Part shown: positions 53,597 to 61,780 of the stretch, piece by piece
Layout of the letters: each line of letters opens with the position of its first letter
How positions within the stretch are numbered: the first letter of the stretch is position 1
Origin: Lysinibacillus sp. G4S2
GTDB lineage: Bacteria; Bacillota; Bacilli; Bacillales_A; Planococcaceae
Assembly: GCF_030348505.1 (NCBI RefSeq)
Contig: NZ_JAUCFJ010000002.1
Coordinates: 376,001-440,000, forward strand
DNA: 64,000 nucleotides
Direction: 5' to 3'
Translations under genes and position numbers: made by a program
Notes under the pieces: generated by a model
Told to the model about the DNA's origin: nothing
The model's database searches: none
What the model saw: the letters and a program-made list of their open reading frames with translations, nothing else

Positions 53597-54289
53597 ATGA
53601 CGAAACTAACAGTTCTTGTAACAGATGATGATCAAGATATTCGTGATGGTATTGAAATCTATTTAAAAAATGAAGGCTACCATGTGATTAAAGCTGCTGA
53701 TGGCTTAGAGGCACTTGAAAAGTTAGAAAACAATGAAGTACATTTAATTATTTTAGATATTATGATGCCAAATATGGACGGAATTACAGCGACATTTAAA
53801 ATTAGAACAGAGCGCAATATTCCCATTATTATGCTTAGTGCAAAGGCAGAGGATGGTGACAAAATTCATGGATTGTCTGTAGGTGCAGATGATTACGTCA
53901 CAAAGCCTTTTCATCCATTAGAATTGTTGGCTCGGGTAAAATCACAGCTGAGACGATATGTACAACTTGGGACGTACAATGATGGAGCGGCTAAGGTGGA
54001 AATCGACGGACTTGTATTGGATGAAGACGCCAAGGAAGTTATTTTAGAAGGAGAGCCTGTTCGATTAACACCAATCGAATATAAAATTACGGAATTATTA
54101 ATGAAAAATGCAGGGCGTGTATTTTCAATTAGAGAGATTTATGAGCGTGTATGGAATGAGGAAGCCTACAATGCAGAAAATATTGTGGCAGTACACATTC
54201 GAAAAATACGTGAAAAAATCGAAGCAGATCCGAAAAATCCACGCTATTTAAAGGTGGTGTGGGGCGTTGGCTATAAAATGGAAAAATAA
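53597..54289 (+). CDS. OmpR-family response regulator
   Basis: A 230-residue regulator with a receiver domain (acidic TDDDQD, Asp52 in LIILDIMMPNMDG, Lys in VTKPF) and an OmpR-type winged helix (PVRLTPIEYKITELLM to VWGVGYKMEK). It partners the kinase at 54438. I start at ATG 53597 with GCGAGGTG 6 bases upstream; the GTG at 53588 overlaps it. A small membrane gene begins inside its 3' end. Confidence 0.93.
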   Translation: MTKLTVLVTDDDQDIRDGIEIYLKNEGYHVIKAADGLEALEKLENNEVHLIILDIMMPNMDGITATFKIRTERNIPIIMLSAKAEDGDKIHGLSVGADDYVTKPFHPLELLARVKSQLRRYVQLGTYNDGAAKVEIDGLVLDEDAKEVILEGEPVRLTPIEYKITELLMKNAGRVFSIREIYERVWNEEAYNAENIVAVHIRKIREKIEADPKNPRYLKVVWGVGYKMEK

Positions 54290-54422
54290 AATAGAACAGT
54301 ATGTTACAATTGCAGGGTTTGTAGCAGCGGTTTTTGGGCTAATTTATTTCGGTGTGTTTGCGTATCAGCTAGTAAATGCCCGCTCTTCAGAGGTACTACA
54401 ATTGCTTGAGAGAATTTTTTAG
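54267..54422 (+). CDS. Small single-span membrane protein between regulator and kinase
   Basis: A 51-codon frame starting at TTG 54267 (AAGGTGGTG about 9 bases upstream, within the regulator gene) and ending 15 bp before the kinase gene. The product has one clear membrane segment (YVTIAGFVAAVFGLIYFGVF) followed by AYQLVNARSSEVLQLLERIF. It fills the whole gap between the two genes, with 23 bp overlap on the left, as would a true operon member. Its function is unknown; it might modulate the kinase. It is too short for usual gene callers. Confidence 0.55.
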   Translation: MAIKWKNKIEQYVTIAGFVAAVFGLIYFGVFAYQLVNARSSEVLQLLERIF

Positions 54423-54437
54423 AGGGGAGTTAAAAGT

Positions 54438-56630
54438 ATGTTAAAAAATTGGAAACCTCTTCTCGCTCTACTATGTTTAATCTGGGTGATTTTCGGTATA
54501 TTTACATTCTCCAATATCGGGTATAAATATATTGGAAAGTCCTATTTCCAATCTGAAAGTTTCCAGCATGAACTTGAAAATTTTCAGTCAGAGTTAGGAC
54601 CATTAGTATTAAATGTACCAGCTGCAAAGGATTTGAAAAGTAAAATAGAGGTTACGCAAAATGAAATTGAAGAGCATCGTAATCGCTATGGAACATTAGG
54701 ATACCAAATAGAAAATATTAAAGCTCAATATGAAGAGCGCATTCAAGAAGCTACTAATGTAAATGCAACGGATTTAAAAACAAAGCTAGAGAAAGAGCGA
54801 GATGAGAAAATTAAAGATATTACGACAAACTTTGAGGATGATGAGCATGTCCGTAAGAAAATTCTTGCTGATAAGGAAGCACTCGTTGATCAATATATAA
54901 AGGCAGCACAAGATGCAGCAAAGAGATTTGTGAAGGATAATAAGTATTGGTCTTATGAATTAACGAACACTGAAACAGGTAAAACATATAGTTCAGGCGA
55001 TGTTTCGGACAGTAACGTATATAAAATAAAGTACACTGAGCAGCATCCATTAACTACTGAGAATATTAGTAGAAATTTGGACCATGTTTTTTATGAAAAT
55101 GATGTCTCTGTTAACACAGATAATCTTAGAGAAACTGCTGATTATACTGGCATCATATCAATCTCAAAAAAACCAGCACAATCTGCAGTTGTGATGGAGG
55201 ATTATGACCATTTTAAGCGCAATCAATACATTTTCTATTTTATATGGTTAACGAGTATTGTAGCGGCTATTTTTGCATGGAAAGGACGTAAAGAAGTACT
55301 GCGAATGGTACTAGGTATAAAGGAAAAAGAAGCTTTTGCAAAGCTGAAAATTGATTTCCAAATTGGATTGTTGTTCATAACTGGCTCTATGTATTGGTTT
55401 ACATCACATGTTGTTATGGAATCAATTGAATTTTACAATCAATACAATTATGTACGTTTTATTTTGGATATACTATTTGAAGCAGGCGTCTTAATGATTC
55501 TTGCGATCGTATTCTTTATTCAGCTAATCTGGTTGTATGATCGAGTGAATACAGCACAGAAATTAGAGGAGAATTTAAAAGCTAGCTATTTATGGTCACT
55601 AGGCGAATCAATTACAGATTTATTTATAAATCGTTCCATCGCATTACATTCCATTGTAATGATTGGAGCAGCATTTTTCGGTGGTGGAAGTCTTGTCGCT
55701 ACAATGGCAAGAGGTGGCGGTTTTCCTTTCTTTGTATTTGTCATTTGCGCAATAATCGGTATACCAGCCATGATTCTCTTCCTCTCTAGAACGGGGTATT
55801 TAAACCGAATTATGAAGGATACAAAAGACATGGCGGAAGGACGTTTAAATCGTGATGTGAAGGTAATGGGCAAATCACAACTTGCAGGGCATGCAGAAAA
55901 TCTTAATCATTTAAGAGAAGGCGTACGCACGTCCATGCATGAGCAGGCAAAAAGTGAGCGATTAAAAACAGAGCTAATTACGAATGTTAGTCATGATTTA
56001 CGCACACCGTTAACATCCATTATTACGTACACCGATTTACTGAAAAATCCTGATATTACAGAGGAAGAGCGTAAGCAATATATTCATATTCTCGATAAAA
56101 AATCAGAGCGTCTAAAAGTATTAATAGAGGATCTCTTTGAAGTATCAAAAATGGCGAGTGGTAATATTGAGCTCCATCGTAGTCGAGTTGATTTAAATCA
56201 GCTTGTTCAGCAGGCAGTAGGGGAGCATGAGGAAGATTTAGCGAAGGCACGTTTAGATTTACGAATGACAAATCCTCCTGAGCCAATTTACGCATATGTA
56301 GATGGTCAAAAATGGTGGAGACTGATCGATAATTTAATTGTCAATGTATTGAAATATGCATTAGAAGGCACACGTGTCTATGTGACATTAAAACATACTC
56401 CTGAGGGCGATGCGGAATTCACAGTAAAGAATGTCGCAAAGTATGAAATTAGCGAGGATGCCGATGAATTATTTGAACGCTTTAAGCGAGCAGATGCTTC
56501 GCGCCATACAGAGGGCTCAGGGCTCGGTTTAGCTATCGCACAATCCATTGTAGATTTGCACGGCGCTCGTATGAGTATAGAAATAGATGGAGATTTATTT
56601 AAAGTAATCGTCCGAATTCCAGCAGCATAG
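54438..56630 (+). CDS. Membrane sensor histidine kinase with coiled-coil outside domain
   Basis: A 730-residue kinase. One membrane segment near the start (8-26) is followed by a 230-residue extracytoplasmic part with a long coiled coil (about 65-165). Then there are several membrane segments (about 264-282, 305-325, 345-366 and 405-450), a HAMP-like stretch, and the HisKA H box NVSHDLRTPL with His519. The ATPase end has NLIVNVLKYA (N box) and GSGLGLAIAQSIVDLHGA (G2), while a classical DxGxG box is absent, as in some Bacillus kinases. ATG 54438 has AGGGGAGT upstream. Confidence 0.9.
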   Translation: MLKNWKPLLALLCLIWVIFGIFTFSNIGYKYIGKSYFQSESFQHELENFQSELGPLVLNVPAAKDLKSKIEVTQNEIEEHRNRYGTLGYQIENIKAQYEERIQEATNVNATDLKTKLEKERDEKIKDITTNFEDDEHVRKKILADKEALVDQYIKAAQDAAKRFVKDNKYWSYELTNTETGKTYSSGDVSDSNVYKIKYTEQHPLTTENISRNLDHVFYENDVSVNTDNLRETADYTGIISISKKPAQSAVVMEDYDHFKRNQYIFYFIWLTSIVAAIFAWKGRKEVLRMVLGIKEKEAFAKLKIDFQIGLLFITGSMYWFTSHVVMESIEFYNQYNYVRFILDILFEAGVLMILAIVFFIQLIWLYDRVNTAQKLEENLKASYLWSLGESITDLFINRSIALHSIVMIGAAFFGGGSLVATMARGGGFPFFVFVICAIIGIPAMILFLSRTGYLNRIMKDTKDMAEGRLNRDVKVMGKSQLAGHAENLNHLREGVRTSMHEQAKSERLKTELITNVSHDLRTPLTSIITYTDLLKNPDITEEERKQYIHILDKKSERLKVLIEDLFEVSKMASGNIELHRSRVDLNQLVQQAVGEHEEDLAKARLDLRMTNPPEPIYAYVDGQKWWRLIDNLIVNVLKYALEGTRVYVTLKHTPEGDAEFTVKNVAKYEISEDADELFERFKRADASRHTEGSGLGLAIAQSIVDLHGARMSIEIDGDLFKVIVRIPAA

Positions 56631-56638
56631 ACAAAAAA

Positions 56639-56669
56639 ACAGCGGCAAACGTATTTGCCGCTGTTTTCG
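56639..56669 (+). terminator. Terminator after the kinase gene
   Basis: AACAGCGGCAAA / TTTGCCGCTGTTTT stem. Confidence 0.85.
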
Positions 56670-56721
56670 TTATGTTGAAAAATAAAATATGTGAGTAAAT
56701 CCTTTTGAATGTTGTCGCTAT

Positions 56722-57000
56722 GGCTGTTCTATCCACGGTTGAGGCGGTTCTATCCACGATTGTGGCTGATCTATCCACGGTTAAGGCGGTTCTATCCACG
56801 ATTGTGGCTGATCTATCCACGGTTAAGGCGGTTCTATCCACGATTGTGGCGGTTCTACCCACGGTTGAGGCGGTTCTATCCACGATTGTGGCAGTTCTAT
56901 CCACGGTTGAGGCGGTTCTATCCACGATTGTGGCTGATCTATCCACGATTGTGGAGGTTCTATCCACGATTGTGGCTGTTCTACCACGGTAGTGTCGGTT
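56722..57000. repeat. 21-bp tandem array, TTCTATCCACG type
   Basis: Twelve full units and part of a thirteenth, each beginning (T/A)TCTATCCACG and ending in GTGGC(T/G)G or GAGGCGG. The two kinds alternate in places, giving a 42-bp rhythm. Each GATT unit contains CCACGATTGTGG, a small stem-loop. Open frames run through, but no ribosome site is present. Confidence 0.92.
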
Positions 57001-57418
57001 CAATCCGTCGCTCAGAATTCAATTCGTCACCGCGACACTTTATTCCGTCGCTTTGGCCCATTCATCCGTCGTTCTGGCCTATCAATCCGTTGCTCAGAAT
57101 TCAATCCGTCACTGCGACTGTTTAATCCGTCGCTTTGGCACATTCATCCGTCGTTCCGGCGCATCAATCCGTCGCTCAGAATTCAATCCGTCACTGCGAC
57201 TGTTTAATCCGTCGCTTTGGCCCATTCATCCGTCGTTCCGGTCTATCAATCCGTCGTTTAGCGGTTCAATCCGTCGCTCAGAATTCAATCCGTCACCGCG
57301 ACTGTTTATTCCGTCGCTTTGGCCCATTCATCCGTCGTTCCGGTCTATCAATCCGTCGTTTGGCGGGGCCATTCTCGGCATTGGCGGTTCTATCCACGAT
57401 TTTGGCTGTTCAATCCGT
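57001..57418. repeat. 21-bp array, CAATCCGTCG type
   Basis: Units led by (C/T)(A/T)ATCCGTCG or ATCCGTCA, mostly 21 bp, some 19, are arranged in larger blocks of about 84-120 bp (e.g. TTTGGCCCATTC, then TTCCGGTCTATCA, then CTCAGAATTCA) repeated four times. It joins the preceding array directly. Confidence 0.88.
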
Positions 57419-57419
57419 C

Positions 57420-57495
57420 ACCTCGGCTCATCGGATGCCCCCGGACAAGCGCTCAGTCGGGACGGAAATCAACCACTCGTTGTGCCGAAGAGCCA
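57420..57495. repeat. Mosaic repeat remnant
   Basis: CGGCTCATCGGATGCCCCCGG, then CAGTCGGGACGGAAATCAACC and ACTCGTTGTGCCG; both ends with no central unit. Confidence 0.75.
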
Positions 57496-57520
57496 TGCTT
57501 TATTACCTTAAAGTGCGTAG

Positions 57521-58669
57521 TTATAAGCCTAAATTTTTGGCAATAATCACTTTCATGACTTCGTTGGTACCTGCATAAATGGACATAACGGGAATATCTC
57601 GATATCTTCTAGCAATCTTGTATTCTTCCATATAACCGTAGCCACCATGTAATTGCATACACTGGACAGCAAGCTCACGTGCATTTTCCGTTATCCAGTA
57701 TTTTGCCATTGAAACTTTTGTTACAACATCATTTCCTGCGATATGTTCTTCTATTAAAGTTTCTAAAAAAGATTTGCCAAGCTCAATTTTTGTTGCCATT
57801 TCGGCTATTTTAAATTGTGTATTTTGGAAGTCGCTAATTGATTTTCCAAAAGCTTCGCGTGATTTTACATAATCAATCGTTAAGGCTAGCATATCCTCAG
57901 CAGCTGTTTGTGCAGCGATGGCTACTGCTAAACGCTCTTGCTGTAGCTTTTCCATCATATAGATAAAGCCATTACCTTCTTCACCAAGGAGATTTTCTAC
58001 AGGTACTCGACAATCCTCGAAATATAGCTCAGCTGTGTCCTGTGCGTGCATTCCGACTTTTTCGAGCTTGCGGCCTTTTGTGAAGCCTGGTGTCCCGTCC
58101 TCAATCACAAGAAGGCTAATGCCACGATGTTTTTTTTCTGCCTGAGGATTTGTTTTGACAGCAACGACCGCTAAATTTGTATGAATACCATTTGTAATAA
58201 ATGTTTTTTGTCCGTTGACGATATAGTGATCGCCATCACGAATAGCAGTAGTTTTGATGTTTGCTAAATCTGAACCTGTGCCTGGCTCTGTCATAGCAAT
58301 TGCTGTAATGTTTTCGCCTGTAACACATTTCGGCAGCCAGCGTGATTTTTGCTCATGTGAGCCGTATGCCTCAATATAAGGCACGACAATATCGTTATGC
58401 AAACCAATACCAATAAGGCTCGAACCTACACGCTCAAGCTCTTCTTGGATTATAACGCCAAAGCTAAAATCGAGCCCGAGACCGCCGTATTGCTCTTCTA
58501 CTTGAGGACATAGATAACCCATTTCCCCGAGCTTACGCCAAAACTCAAGTGGAATAAGGTGATCTTTCTCCCATTGTGGATAGTGTGGCTCAGCCTCTTC
58601 TACTAAAAACTTACGTAAGGTTTTACGAAATAACTCATGCTCTGTTGATTCGAATTTATATCTTGTCAT
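57521..58669 (-). CDS. Acyl-CoA dehydrogenase
   Basis: A 382-residue flavoenzyme of the acyl-CoA dehydrogenase family: EHELFRKTLRKFLVEE at the start, GENITAIAMTEPGTGSDLAN and GQKTFITNG for FAD and substrate, then LHGGYGYMEEYKIARRYRD and IYAGTNEVMK at the end. Medium-chain enzymes have Glu in the IYxGT motif; here it is Ala, so the base is probably the Glu in LQQERLAVA, as in isovaleryl- and long-chain types. Start ATG 58669 behind AAGGGGTG. No other beta-oxidation genes are adjacent. Confidence 0.9.
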   Translation of the reverse strand: MTRYKFESTEHELFRKTLRKFLVEEAEPHYPQWEKDHLIPLEFWRKLGEMGYLCPQVEEQYGGLGLDFSFGVIIQEELERVGSSLIGIGLHNDIVVPYIEAYGSHEQKSRWLPKCVTGENITAIAMTEPGTGSDLANIKTTAIRDGDHYIVNGQKTFITNGIHTNLAVVAVKTNPQAEKKHRGISLLVIEDGTPGFTKGRKLEKVGMHAQDTAELYFEDCRVPVENLLGEEGNGFIYMMEKLQQERLAVAIAAQTAAEDMLALTIDYVKSREAFGKSISDFQNTQFKIAEMATKIELGKSFLETLIEEHIAGNDVVTKVSMAKYWITENARELAVQCMQLHGGYGYMEEYKIARRYRDIPVMSIYAGTNEVMKVIIAKNLGL

Positions 58670-58771
58670 TGAAACAGCACCCCTTTTTCGCTCGTAAATG
58701 CGTAAATTTTCTCTTGCTATTATTATGTTACTGAAAAAATGGAAAAAATTAAAGTACATTAATCAAAAAGT

Positions 58772-58890
58772 GGGGTTCATTACCATAACGTAGGGTTAAT
58801 TTCCGTTCCGACTGGGCTTTGTTGTTGCTGACGCTACGCTTTCGCACAGATAAAACAATTGTTGCTGACGCTACGCTCGCTACGTTTTAC
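58772..58890. repeat. Mosaic repeat copy, inverted, two units
   Basis: GGTTCATTACCATAACGTAGG, TTAATTTCCGTTCCGACTGGG, then GTTGCTGACGCTACGCTTTC and GCACAGATAAAACAATTG followed by a second GCTGACGCTACGCTCGC part. Upstream of the acyl-CoA dehydrogenase gene. Confidence 0.85.
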
Positions 58891-59142
58891 AATCATTAAT
58901 ATAGCTAAAGGGGTAAGTAATCACCTAGATTACAAAATTGTCACTTTCCTAGTAGAGATTGTCATGTAAATCATACGATTGAATTACAAGGAAGATGTAC
59001 ACTTGATATAAAGTGCCAATTGGTATCCTTTTTTCCTCTATTTTTTTCTATAAGAAGAATAGTGAAAGTACTTAATGCAAATATTAATGTTAAGTATAAT
59101 GCTATAATCGATTAAGAAAATATGAAAGTGGAGGACTAAGAT
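58891..59142. other. Intergenic spacer
   Basis: Holds the promoter of the metallophosphoesterase gene (GTATAATGCTATAAT near 59093-59108). No gene. Confidence 0.35.
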
Positions 59143-60222
59143 ATGCCTAAAGTAATTGGTGGAATTCTTTTAATAAGTATATATAGTGCGTTAACTTTTT
59201 ACTTAGGTTGGGGATTAAGGCAATGGCTTGTGGCAATGGAATGGTTCCGTTACCCAATTTTATATTGGTTAGTGCTGTATATAATTTCATTTAGTATTAT
59301 TATTGGCAGACTGCATGAGTCTTTACGAGCGTTTTCAATTATTAGTAATTACTGGATGTTCATTTTTGAATATGGATTATTGATTTGTTTGGGAGCAAAC
59401 ATTATTATTTGGCTAAGTCCCTTTAATAGTGTACAGATAATTGGTAGTATAGCAGTTGCAATGTTGCTTGTACTAAGTATTGTGGGCTCCTATTTAGCCT
59501 ATTCTGCTGTTGTCCGTCATTTAGAAATAACGATGGATAAAAAGAGTAGTGAGCGAGAGTCGTTGAGAGTTGTAGTGGCATCAGATTTTCATTTAGGTGT
59601 TCTATCACATAAAAAACATTTACAGCGCTTTGTTACTTTATCGAATGAAGCAAAGCCGGATATCGTTTTTTTAGTTGGGGATATTGTGGATGATGATCCC
59701 AAATGGTTTGTTCAAGAGGGAATGGCAGATGTGATGAAGCAATTAACTTCTACATACGGAGTGTATGGTGTACTTGGTAATCACGAATATTACGGTAAGA
59801 AAATATCTGAATTTGTTGAAGAGATGGAAAACGCAAATGTAAAGATTATGAGGGACGAAACTATTAGAATCGATAATGCGTTAATATTAACGGGCCAAGA
59901 GGATATTACAAACAAGGATAGAAAACAACTAGATGCATTGAAGTTAACAGATGACTTACCTTGGTTTGTAATGAATCATACCCCAAATGATTTAATAACG
60001 CCTGCCAAAATGGGCGTAGACTTCCATATGTCAGGTCATACGCATAAAGGTCAATTATGGCCCAATCAGTATATAACGGCTCGTGTATTTGAGCTTGATT
60101 ATGGTTATAAGAGGAAGGGGAAAATGCATACACTTGTTTCATCAGGCTTTGGCTTTTGGGGTCCTCCAATGCGAATAGGTAGCCGTTCTGAATTATGGGT
60201 GGTAGATATCAATTTCCGTTAA
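59143..60222 (+). CDS. Membrane-anchored metallophosphoesterase
   Basis: A 359-residue protein with four N-terminal membrane segments (about 4-22, 38-58, 67-92 and 100-122) and a calcineurin-type phosphoesterase domain: VVASDFHLGV (Asp-x-His), FLVGDIVDDD, VLGNHEYYG, WFVMNHTPND and MSGHTHKGQLWP. These provide a two-metal site on the cytoplasmic or outer face. Substrate unknown; similar proteins act on lipid- or nucleotide-phosphates. ATG 59143 has GTGGAGGA upstream. Confidence 0.88.
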   Translation: MPKVIGGILLISIYSALTFYLGWGLRQWLVAMEWFRYPILYWLVLYIISFSIIIGRLHESLRAFSIISNYWMFIFEYGLLICLGANIIIWLSPFNSVQIIGSIAVAMLLVLSIVGSYLAYSAVVRHLEITMDKKSSERESLRVVVASDFHLGVLSHKKHLQRFVTLSNEAKPDIVFLVGDIVDDDPKWFVQEGMADVMKQLTSTYGVYGVLGNHEYYGKKISEFVEEMENANVKIMRDETIRIDNALILTGQEDITNKDRKQLDALKLTDDLPWFVMNHTPNDLITPAKMGVDFHMSGHTHKGQLWPNQYITARVFELDYGYKRKGKMHTLVSSGFGFWGPPMRIGSRSELWVVDINFR

Positions 60223-60239
60223 ATAATAAAGGCGGTAGT

Positions 60240-60475
60240 AGTTATGCTCATCACCAAAAGTTGTGGGAATATTGTTAATTGGGGTGGAGACTGGGTGACT
60301 CCTTGGGGGCCCCCAGGAAGCTTTGCTCTGTGCGAAAGCGAAGCGACAGCAACAAGGTTTTGACTGTGCGAAAGCGAAGCGACAGCAACAAGGTTTTGAC
60401 TGTGCGAAAGCGAAGCGACAGCAACAACAAAGCGCCTAGTCGGAACGGGAATCAACCACACGTTATGATGATGGG
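60240..60475. repeat. Mosaic repeat copy with three 36-bp units
   Basis: TATGCTCATCACC start, CTTGGGGGCCCCCAGGAAGC, then three GTGCGAAAGCGAAGCGACAG units of 36 bp joined by CAACAAGGTTTTGACT, and the CAGTCGGAACGGG-like, ACCACACGTTATGATGATGG end. Best view of both boundaries. Confidence 0.9.
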
Positions 60476-60633
60476 GCAAAGGCTAGTGTTTAGACCGTTT
60501 GATGTTAAACAGCTATAATTATATTTTTTGAGTAAATGTTGTCTACTCACAGCTGAAGACTATAGCCAATGTACATGAAAAAGAGTATTTTATTATATGT
60601 GGATATTTAATTAATAAAAGGTAAGGTGAAGAT

Positions 60634-61467
60634 GTGGATATCATAGAGTTATTAAAGGCGTTAATTTTAGGTATGGTCGAAGGGTTGACAGAGTTTGCAC
60701 CAGTGTCATCGACAGGTCATATGATTATTGTGGACGATATGTGGCTAAAGACAGAGGAGTTTTTAGGGATGTATCCCGCCAATACATTTAAAATTGTTGT
60801 TCAACTAGGTTCTATATTAGCCGTAGTCGTTGTAATGTGGAAACGAATGTTGAGCTTAGTGGGGCTATATAAAATCGAAGGACAATCTACTTCGATGAAA
60901 AATCGCTTCAACTTAATGCATGTTATTGTGGGTATGTTACCAGCAACTGTATTAGGTTTTGCATTTAAAGATTTTATCGATGATCATTTATTTAAAGTAG
61001 AGCATGTTATTTATGCTTTAATAGCTGGGGCAATTTTAATGCTTATTGCAGATAAATTTGCACCGAAAAAACCAAAAGTGGATTCGCTAGATAAGATTTC
61101 TTATGGTTTAGCATTTAAAGTAGGTTTAGTACAATGTTTATCACTTTGGCCAGGATTCTCTCGTTCAGGTGCAACAATATCTGGTGGTGTACTATGTGGT
61201 ATGAGTTACCGTGTGGCCGCTGATTTTACTTTCATTATGGCAGTACCAATTATGGCAGGTGCTAGTTTAGTATCTGTACTGAAAAACTGGGATACGCTAT
61301 CTATGGATTATTTTAGCTTCTATGTAGTAGGCTTCATCAGTTCATTTATTTTTGCATTACTTTCTATTAAATTCTTTGTAGCACTTGTTTCAAAAGTGAA
61401 ATTAAAGCCATTTGCTATTTATCGTTTAGTACTAGCTGCTGTACTAGCGTTCATTATTTTTATGTAA
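60634..61467 (+). CDS. uppP: Undecaprenyl-diphosphatase
   Basis: A 277-residue membrane enzyme with UppP motifs EGLTEFAPVSSTGH (residues about 16-29) and PGFSRSGATISGG (about 172-184), and eight membrane segments. It removes phosphate from undecaprenyl diphosphate to recycle the lipid carrier for peptidoglycan, and gives some bacitracin resistance. Start GTG 60634 with TAAGGTGAAG upstream; the overlapping ATG at 60632 is out of frame and stops at once. Own terminator. Confidence 0.95.
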   Translation: MDIIELLKALILGMVEGLTEFAPVSSTGHMIIVDDMWLKTEEFLGMYPANTFKIVVQLGSILAVVVVMWKRMLSLVGLYKIEGQSTSMKNRFNLMHVIVGMLPATVLGFAFKDFIDDHLFKVEHVIYALIAGAILMLIADKFAPKKPKVDSLDKISYGLAFKVGLVQCLSLWPGFSRSGATISGGVLCGMSYRVAADFTFIMAVPIMAGASLVSVLKNWDTLSMDYFSFYVVGFISSFIFALLSIKFFVALVSKVKLKPFAIYRLVLAAVLAFIIFM

Positions 61468-61472
61468 ATTAG

Positions 61473-61512
61473 AAAGTCACTCTTCTATCAAAGAAAGAGT
61501 GGCTTTTTTGTT
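61473..61512 (+). terminator. Terminator after uppP
   Basis: AAGTCACTCTT / AAGAGTGGCTTTTTT stem. Confidence 0.85.
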
Positions 61513-61535
61513 TATCCCACATATTGTTCAACGAT

Positions 61536-61605
61536 CCACGAAGCGGCTCATCGGACGCCGCCAGTCGGAACGGCACTCAACCTCACGTTATGGCGATTAG
61601 CCTAG
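61536..61605. repeat. Mosaic repeat remnant
   Basis: AGCGGCTCATCGGACGCC joined to CAGTCGGAACGGCACTCAAC and CTCACGTTATGGCGATTAGCC; ends only. Confidence 0.8.
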
Positions 61606-61624
61606 TTTTTATTTTTTTTTATAA

Positions 61625-61735
61625 ATAGGATAAAGTCGCTTATTAGAAGGATAAAACAACAAATAGACGGATGAAGCTTGTAGAGGGATAGAATCACACA
61701 TGGAAAGATAAGAAATTCCTAGAAAATGCGCTTGC
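61625..61735. repeat. Degenerate 17-21-bp repeats, GGATAAA type
   Basis: AGGATAAA, AGGATAAAACAAC, CGGATGAAGC, GGGATAGAATC and AAGATAAG recur at 17 to 21 bp. The reverse complement TTTATCC is the ATC core of the other arrays. Confidence 0.5.
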
Positions 61736-61780
61736 TAAGTGTTACGCTATAGGCGAATTAATTAGAGGGGTGTTCGGAAT

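Noticed and set aside
56722-57000. Cluster of DnaA boxes / replication origin (CTATCCACG resembles TTATCCACA)
   Set aside because: Each unit differs from the DnaA box at both ends, spacing is strictly 21 bp as in unrelated arrays, and no dnaA, dnaN or AT-rich unwinding element is near.
56705-57578. Several overlapping frames over the CTATCCACG and ATCCGTCG arrays
   Set aside because: Same artefact; no ribosome site, no non-repeat domain.
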